Part shown: positions 59,085-64,000 of the stretch, piece by piece
How positions within the stretch are numbered: the stretch's first letter is position 1
Layout: each line of letters starts with the position of its first letter
NCBI GenBank assembly: GCA_050694175.1
Contig: JBOGXA010000008.1
Coordinates: 1 to 64,000 of the forward strand
DNA from: JBOGXA01 sp050694175
GTDB taxonomy: Bacteria > Actinomycetota > CADDZG01 > WHSQ01
DNA: 64,000 nucleotides
Reading direction: 5' to 3'
The notes under the pieces: model-generated
What the model saw: only the letters and a program-made list of their open reading frames with translations
Databases searched by the model: none
Told to the model about the DNA's origin: nothing
Position numbers and translations under genes: made by a program

Positions 59085-59909
59085 TCATTTCCTGCCCGTC
59101 GCTTGTTTTGCAAGGAAGTCGTAAAGCCCTGCTCTCCTGGCAATCCCGGTAGTCAGCTCCGGCGAGATCGCGTGAAAGATGTCCACGACCACCCCCAACC
59201 CCCCCGACACGATGATCTCGGCCCGGTCGCTTTCGACTGCTTTGATCACCGCGTCGGCGACCTTCTCCGGTGGGACGGTTCCGGCGACCCTGGGAGCGTC
59301 CTGGTCGTGGGCCCAGCTTGCGAACATTCCGGTGTCGGCCACGAATCCTGGACAGACGACCGACACACCGACACCGTGCGACTTGATCTCCTCGCGAAGA
59401 GACCACGAAAAGCCGACGAGCGCGTGCTTCGAGGACGAGTAGACGGTGTTGTAGGGCACCGCCGTTTTTCCGGCAGCCGAGGAGATGTTGACGATGTGTC
59501 CCCTGCCACGCTCGATCATCCCCGGCAGTACTAAGCGGCTCAAGAGCTGCGCGGCGACTATGTTCGTCGTCATGATGAGCTCGATTTCGTCCGGATCGAT
59601 CTCGGCGAACTGGACGTAGTGCTCTATGTGCTCTATCCCCGCGTTGTTCACGAGGAGATCCACCGGGCCGAGCTCGGCGTTCGCGCGCTTCACGAGGTTC
59701 TCGAGGTCGGCTCGCGCGGTGATATCTGCCGGCACGACAACCGCATCAACCCCGAGGGCCAGCACCCGCTCCGCGGTCTCCTTCAGGTCGCCGGCCGACC
59801 TGGCTGTGAGCGCGAGGCTCACACCTTTCTTGGCCAGATGCTCGGCGATATAGACGCCGATCCCCCGCGATGCACCCGTGAGGATTCCTACGCTTCCATG
59901 CAGCTTCAT
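59085..59909 (-). CDS. Short-chain dehydrogenase/reductase (SDR)
   Basis: ATG 59909 has GGGG ten bases upstream; the longer frame overlaps the RTX gene region and lacks a ribosome site. The 274-residue protein has the classical SDR blocks: GILTGASRGIGVYIAEHLAKKG, NNAGIEH, VNISSAAGKTAVPYNTVYSSSKHALVG with Ser-Tyr-Lys catalysis, and VCPGFVADTGMFA. The substrate, a hydroxyl/keto pair, cannot be told. It may be cleared from its own promoter because the divergent RTX gene starts only about 70 bases away. Confidence 0.9.
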   Translation of the reverse strand: MKLHGSVGILTGASRGIGVYIAEHLAKKGVSLALTARSAGDLKETAERVLALGVDAVVVPADITARADLENLVKRANAELGPVDLLVNNAGIEHIEHYVQFAEIDPDEIELIMTTNIVAAQLLSRLVLPGMIERGRGHIVNISSAAGKTAVPYNTVYSSSKHALVGFSWSLREEIKSHGVGVSVVCPGFVADTGMFASWAHDQDAPRVAGTVPPEKVADAVIKAVESDRAEIIVSGGLGVVVDIFHAISPELTTGIARRAGLYDFLAKQATGRK

Positions 59910-59982
59910 CGCAACGCCCCTTCTTTGTTGAGACGGTCCGTGATAGATGAGAAATGCTGGGCGCCCACCATAGAGGAGACAC

Positions 59983-60867
59983 GTGCGGCGCCGTATGACG
60001 ATTCTGTTTGTGATGTGCGCACCGACGATGGTCGCAGGTGATGTCGCGCGGGCGGGGGCGTCGTGCCTGGGCGCCCGCGCCACCATCGTCGGAACCGCCG
60101 GCGAGGACGTGTTGCAGGGGACGCCGGGGCGAGACGTCATTCACGCCGGGCGCGGCGCCGACATCGTGCGCGGGCTCGGGGGCAACGACGTGATCTGCGG
60201 CGGCGGCGGCAACGACTTCCTGTCGGGCTCGGACGGTGCCGATCGCATCGACGGAGGGGGCGGCGCCGACGACGTTTCTGGGGGCGCCGGCTCCGACCGG
60301 CTTATCGGCGGAGGCCTCGTCGACACGCTCGCGGGCGGGCCCGGGGACGACAGGCTGAGCGGGAGCGCGGGCGATGACTTCCTGGCGGGAGGCGGAGGGG
60401 ACGACGTTCTCTCCGGCGGAGGGGGATTCGACTTCGCCGTCTACCTCGACGCCGACGGCATCCAGGCGTCGCTGTCGACCGGGCAGGTGTCCGGACGGGG
60501 GACGGATTCGCTCGTAGCGGTGGAGGGGATCGACGGATCGAGGGGGGACGACACCCTCACCGGAGACGACGGCCGCAACCACCTCCGGGGCGGAGGTGGC
60601 GACGACACGATCCTGGGCCTCGGCGGTGCCGACGACCTTGTCGGTGCAGGCGGCGACGATGCGATCGACGGCGGGGCCGGAGCCGACCGGCTGTTCGGCA
60701 ACGACGGCGCCGACACGATGAGTGGGCTGACCGGCGACGACGACCTCCAAGGCGGCCGTGACAACGACTCGATCGACGGGGGCCCGGGCGAGGATCGCAT
60801 CGACGGGGGCCTGGGGGACGCCGACGTGTGCACGAACGGCGAAAACAACATCAACTGCGAGCCCTGA
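59983..60867 (+). CDS. Secreted RTX-type calcium-binding repeat protein (second copy)
   Basis: GTG 59983 or ATG 59995 starts a signal peptide (MTILFVMCAPTMVAGDVARAG). The 294-residue product is built from GG.G.D.L repeats forming Ca2+-bound beta-rolls, with a central beta insert (DFAVYLDADGIQASLSTGQVSG) that resembles the non-repeat strands found in many RTX proteins. Two repeat blocks flank it. It opens with the same CLGARATIVGTAGED module as the RTX protein at 5274, so the two are duplicates of one family in this genome. Confidence 0.85.
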   Translation: MRRRMTILFVMCAPTMVAGDVARAGASCLGARATIVGTAGEDVLQGTPGRDVIHAGRGADIVRGLGGNDVICGGGGNDFLSGSDGADRIDGGGGADDVSGGAGSDRLIGGGLVDTLAGGPGDDRLSGSAGDDFLAGGGGDDVLSGGGGFDFAVYLDADGIQASLSTGQVSGRGTDSLVAVEGIDGSRGDDTLTGDDGRNHLRGGGGDDTILGLGGADDLVGAGGDDAIDGGAGADRLFGNDGADTMSGLTGDDDLQGGRDNDSIDGGPGEDRIDGGLGDADVCTNGENNINCEP

Positions 60868-60890
60868 CCTTCGACTGTGCGTTCGACGCT

Positions 60891-61943
60891 CTATACGCGC
60901 GCCGAACTCACACCCGACGCGTGTATGCGTGCGGAGGCGCTCCGGTACTGCTTGCCGGCGTGGTAGCTCGAGCGAACCAGGGGCCCGGATTCGACCCAGG
61001 GGTAGTTCAGCTCACCCTCGCCGAACGCCTTGAAGCGCGCGAACTCGTCGGGGTGGACCCACCGCGTGACCGGCAGGTGCCACGACACACTCGGCTGCAG
61101 ATACTGACCGATCGTGAGCACGTCACAGCCCACGTCCCTCAGGTCGCGCATTGCTTCGTAGACCTCGTCCTCGGTCTCGCCCATGCCAACGATGATGTTT
61201 GATTTCGTGACCTGCTCGGGTCGCAACTCCTTGGCCCACTTCAGTAACTCGAGGCTCGCCTCGTAGCCGAAACCGGGCCGGATCGATGGGTGCAGCCTTC
61301 TAACGGTCTCGAGGTTGTGCGCGAGTACATCCGGTTTCGCCTCGATCACACGCGCTAGCGAGTCACGCGGGTGCTCCTTGCGGCCCTTGAAATCGGGGAT
61401 CAGAACCTCCACACCACAACCCGGCAACGCGTCGCGAATCGCGCGGATCGTCGCCGCCCAATGCGCCGACGCGCCGTCGGCGAGATCGTCGCGTGCGACA
61501 CCGGTAACGACCGCGAACTTGAGGCCCATCAGCCGAACGGCCTCGGCGATCTTGGCCGGCTCCTCCGGATCGAGCGGCTGCGGCTTCGCCGTCATCACGT
61601 CGCAGAACGCGCACCGGCGCGTGCACAGGTCGCCGCCGAGGAGGAAAGTGGCCTCGCGCGCCTCCCAGCACTCGTAGATGTTGGGGCAACCGGCCTCCTC
61701 GCACACCGTGTGGAGGCCTCGTTCCCTCATGATGCTGCGAAGCTCGGTGAAGTTATCACCGTGCTGGACCCGCACCTTCAGCCACTCCGGCCGCCGCCCG
61801 GGGCGCGCCGCGTCCGGGCCCGGAGCCGTGCGGATCGGGACGCCGCGCCGAAGGTCCCGCTCGACCGCCTCGCGAGTTTTGATGGTCGGTATGAGTGCCT
61901 GCGTCACAGCCCTCTTTTCTTTCGGTTTTTCCGGAACCAACAT
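60891..61943 (-). CDS. lipA: Lipoyl synthase
   Basis: The 350-residue radical-SAM enzyme has the auxiliary cluster motif CEEAGCPNIYEC, the radical-SAM CTRRCAFCDV, and later blocks LKFAVVTGVARDDLADGAS, ARVIEAKPDVLAHNLETVRRLHPSIR, KSNIIVGMGETEDEV and LTIGQYLQPS. It inserts two sulfur atoms into octanoyl groups to make lipoyl cofactor. It follows the E1 subunit genes of a 2-oxoacid dehydrogenase complex, which needs that cofactor. No lipB is present in the window. Confidence 0.96.
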   Translation of the reverse strand: MLVPEKPKEKRAVTQALIPTIKTREAVERDLRRGVPIRTAPGPDAARPGRRPEWLKVRVQHGDNFTELRSIMRERGLHTVCEEAGCPNIYECWEAREATFLLGGDLCTRRCAFCDVMTAKPQPLDPEEPAKIAEAVRLMGLKFAVVTGVARDDLADGASAHWAATIRAIRDALPGCGVEVLIPDFKGRKEHPRDSLARVIEAKPDVLAHNLETVRRLHPSIRPGFGYEASLELLKWAKELRPEQVTKSNIIVGMGETEDEVYEAMRDLRDVGCDVLTIGQYLQPSVSWHLPVTRWVHPDEFARFKAFGEGELNYPWVESGPLVRSSYHAGKQYRSASARIHASGVSSARV

Positions 61944-61974
61944 GTCACGACCATGTAATTAGCGGAGAGAACGC

Positions 61975-62958
61975 TCAGAACTCGGCCAGCTTTCGCATCT
62001 CCTGCTCGAGCCGGTCGGGGTCGGGCAGGAACCAACTCTCGAGCGCCGGCGAGTACGGCATCGCCGGAACGTGCGGCCCCCCGATCCGAACGATTGGTCC
62101 GTCGAGCTCGAACAGGGCGTTCTCGGCGATCTGCGCCGCGACCTCCGCGCCGGCGCCGAGGAACTTGTTGTCCTCGTAGACGATCATGACCTTGTTCGTC
62201 TTCCCGACCGATTCGAGCACGGTCTCCATATCGAGCGGATAGATCGATCGCAGGTCGATCACCTCGACCTCGATCCCCTCGGACGCGAGCCGCTCGGCCG
62301 CCTCGAGGCAGTAATGCATGAGGAGCCCGTAGGAGACGCACGTCAGATCGCCACCTTCACGTCGGACCTCGGCGTCGCCGAACTCGACCGTGTAGCGCTC
62401 GTCCGGGACCTCGCCCTTGATCAGACGATAGGTCTTCTTGTGTTCGAGATAGATAACGGGGTCGGGGTCCTCGATGGCCTTGATGAGCATCCCCTTCGCG
62501 TCGTAAGGAGTCGACGGCACGACCACCTTCAGGCCCGGTATGTGTGCGAACAGCGCCTCGATGGATTGGGAGTGATACAACGCACCGTGGACGCCCCCAC
62601 CCCACGGAGCCCGGATCACCAGGGGCACTCCGAAGTCTCCGTTCGATCGGTATCGGATGCGCGCCGCCTCCGAGACGATCTGGTTGAACGCCGGCATTAT
62701 GAAGTCGGCGAACTGCATCTCGGCCACCGGCCGCATGTTGTCGAGCGCGAGCCCGATGGCGATCCCGGCGATCAAACACTCGTCGAGCGGAGTATCGATC
62801 ACCCGCTCATCACCGAACTCGTCGAGGAATCCCATCGTTACTCGGAACACGCCGCCGCGCGCGCCGACGTCTTCTCCCAGCACGACGACGCGTTCGTCGC
62901 GCCGCATCTCTTCCTGGAGTGTGTCGTGGATGGTCTGAACCACGTTCTTCTCGGCCAT
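61975..62958 (-). CDS. 2-oxoacid dehydrogenase E1 component, beta subunit
   Basis: The 327-residue protein starts KNVVQTIHDTLQEEMRRDERVVVLGEDVG and carries FRVTMGFLDEFGDERVIDTPLDECLIAGIAIGLA, AEMQFADFIMPAFNQIVSEAARIRYRSNG, and VIDLRSIYPLDMETVLESVGKTNKVMIVYEDN. It is the beta half of a heterotetrameric E1 (pyruvate or branched-chain 2-oxoacid). It overlaps or abuts the alpha gene (2 bases). E2 and E3 genes are not in the window and probably lie elsewhere. Confidence 0.94.
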   Translation of the reverse strand: MAEKNVVQTIHDTLQEEMRRDERVVVLGEDVGARGGVFRVTMGFLDEFGDERVIDTPLDECLIAGIAIGLALDNMRPVAEMQFADFIMPAFNQIVSEAARIRYRSNGDFGVPLVIRAPWGGGVHGALYHSQSIEALFAHIPGLKVVVPSTPYDAKGMLIKAIEDPDPVIYLEHKKTYRLIKGEVPDERYTVEFGDAEVRREGGDLTCVSYGLLMHYCLEAAERLASEGIEVEVIDLRSIYPLDMETVLESVGKTNKVMIVYEDNKFLGAGAEVAAQIAENALFELDGPIVRIGGPHVPAMPYSPALESWFLPDPDRLEQEMRKLAEF

Positions 62959-62960
62959 TG

Positions 62961-63968
62961 CTAGTGAACCTCCAGGTCGGCATAGACGTGCCTGGACGCG
63001 GTCGAGGGATCGGGCGAATCGGCCTCCTCCGCCTGTTTCGCGCCCTCGGCCACTTCGCTCTTCACCTGTTCGCGCATCTCGGCGATCACCTCGTCGTCGA
63101 TGACCTCCACCGACCTCATGTATTCCTCGAAGCGAGGAATCGGGTCATTCCTTCTCGCTTCGTCCACTTCCTCCTTCGGCCGGTAAGTACGGTCGTCGTC
63201 GTCGGACGTGTGGGAATAGAAGCGATAGGTGCGCAGTTCGATGAGCGAGGGCCCGTCTCCGGATCGGGCACGGTCGACCGCTTCCTTGGTGACCCGGTAC
63301 GTGTCCAGCACGTCATTGCCGTCGGCCTCCACGCCCGGCATGTCGTAGCCGGCTGCCCGCTTGTAGACGCGACCCGCAATCTGCTTGCTCTCATGAACGC
63401 TGATCGCGTATTTGTTGTTCTCGCAAACAAAGACGAGAGGAAGCTTGTGGATACCGGCCATGTTCATCGCGCTATGCCAATCGCCTTCAGATGTGCCGCC
63501 TTCGCCAAACCAGGTCCCCACAACGGCATCTTCCTTCTTGATCTTCTTGGCCAGCGCGATCCCGGCCGCGTGCAGGATCTGGGTTGCGATCGGAGACGAT
63601 CCTGTAATGATCCTGCGGTTGCGCGCGCCCCAGTGGGCGGGCATCTGGCGCCCCCCCGAGGAGGGATCGTCGATTTTTCCGAACAGACCGCAGAAGACGT
63701 CTTTGGGGGTGAAGCCGGCAACCAGCACAAGAGCCATGTCCCGGTAGTAGGGGCAGAAGATGTCCTTCTCTTTCTCAAATGCCCACGCAGACCCCACCTG
63801 TGCGGCCTCGTGCCCGGAAACCGGAACGACGAAGGGGGCCAGCCCCTGCCGGTTGAGCGCCCACTGCCGCTCATCGCAGAAGCGTGCCAACAGCATGAAG
63901 CGGTACATCTCGATCAGGTCCTGTTCTTTGAGACCCAGATCGCTGTGCCGATCCTTCGCCTTCGCCAT
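62961..63968 (-). CDS. 2-oxoacid dehydrogenase E1 component, alpha subunit
   Basis: ATG 63968 follows GAGGAGG ten bases upstream; the longer frame adds eight residues. The 335-residue protein is the ThDP-binding E1 alpha: EMYRFMLLARFCDERQWALNRQG, FVVPVSGHEAAQVGSAWAFEKE, VVGTWFGEGGTSEGDWHSAMNMA with the cofactor motif, CENNKYAISVHESK and LIELRTYRFYSHTSDDDD with the phosphorylation-loop region. Branched-chain (BkdA-like) and pyruvate types both fit; the gene sits at the window's right edge. Confidence 0.94.
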   Translation of the reverse strand: MAKAKDRHSDLGLKEQDLIEMYRFMLLARFCDERQWALNRQGLAPFVVPVSGHEAAQVGSAWAFEKEKDIFCPYYRDMALVLVAGFTPKDVFCGLFGKIDDPSSGGRQMPAHWGARNRRIITGSSPIATQILHAAGIALAKKIKKEDAVVGTWFGEGGTSEGDWHSAMNMAGIHKLPLVFVCENNKYAISVHESKQIAGRVYKRAAGYDMPGVEADGNDVLDTYRVTKEAVDRARSGDGPSLIELRTYRFYSHTSDDDDRTYRPKEEVDEARRNDPIPRFEEYMRSVEVIDDEVIAEMREQVKSEVAEGAKQAEEADSPDPSTASRHVYADLEVH

Positions 63969-64000
63969 TCCTTGAACTCCTCCTCGCTCCATCCTCGACC

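Overview
The window is high-GC bacterial DNA that looks like a chromosome fragment of a non-mycobacterial actinobacterium, probably an uncultured deep-branching lineage. The markers for this are a WhiB iron-sulfur regulator, a UPF0182 membrane protein, a histone H1-like Lys/Arg repeat protein, an F420-type luciferase-like oxidoreductase, a DUF2342 protein, and frequent GTG/TTG starts with 4-base ATGA/GTGA gene overlaps. No rRNA operon is present. There is one complete tRNA, initiator tRNA-fMet at 16322-16398.

Left part (1 to about 16.3 kb) is accessory and partly decayed. It holds IS/REP-like repeats and a tRNA-like scrap; a small pseudogene; a HTH-XRE/TPR regulator divergent from a 42-residue secreted peptide gene; and a run of secreted proteins on the + strand (two related two-cysteine mini-proteins, one frameshifted, then an uncharacterised exoprotein, a BNR/Asp-box protein and an RTX-repeat protein). 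A mobilisable-element remnant follows (Replic_Relax-type protein, small ORF, large serine recombinase, 13-bp repeats). Next come a membrane protein, a rearrangement scar where a lipoprotein gene and a sensor-kinase gene are both cut off, a Tat-exported PhoX phosphatase and two small exported proteins.

Middle part (16.5-46 kb) is mostly ordinary chromosome: UPF0182; a sensor kinase/FecR lipoprotein/receiver operon; a PDZ-Lon protease; MreB; an epimerase; a DUF2342 protein that has lost its zinc motif, overlapping a LarA-like gene; and a sulfur-handling group (glutaredoxin followed by a rhodanese-MoeB/ThiF protein). The rhodanese-MoeB/ThiF gene has an in-frame TGA exactly at the family's conserved cysteine, followed by a SECIS-like hairpin, so it is a candidate selenoprotein. 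Then come response-regulator and HD-GYP genes, a TatA-zinc ribbon fusion, LLM oxidoreductase, CBS protein, acyl-CoA dehydrogenase with a CitE-like lyase, a nucleotide-pyrophosphatase-like phosphatase, a PucR regulator with a DUF302 protein, glutamate formimidoyltransferase, the H1-like protein and WhiB.

Right part (46-64 kb) is metabolic. A TPP riboswitch precedes a CytX-like permease. A SAM-I riboswitch with terminator and an identifiable antiterminator pairing precedes two tandem MetE-like genes, of which only the second keeps the zinc ligands. Then follow an IscA-type protein, TldD/TldE, a ThDP enzyme, 2-oxoacid:ferredoxin oxidoreductase (alpha, beta) with a ferredoxin, an SDR, a second RTX protein, lipoyl synthase and the E1 beta/alpha subunits of a 2-oxoacid dehydrogenase. 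The lipoyl synthase probably supplies the lipoate this dehydrogenase complex needs.

All function calls come from reading the translations and motifs; no database search was run.
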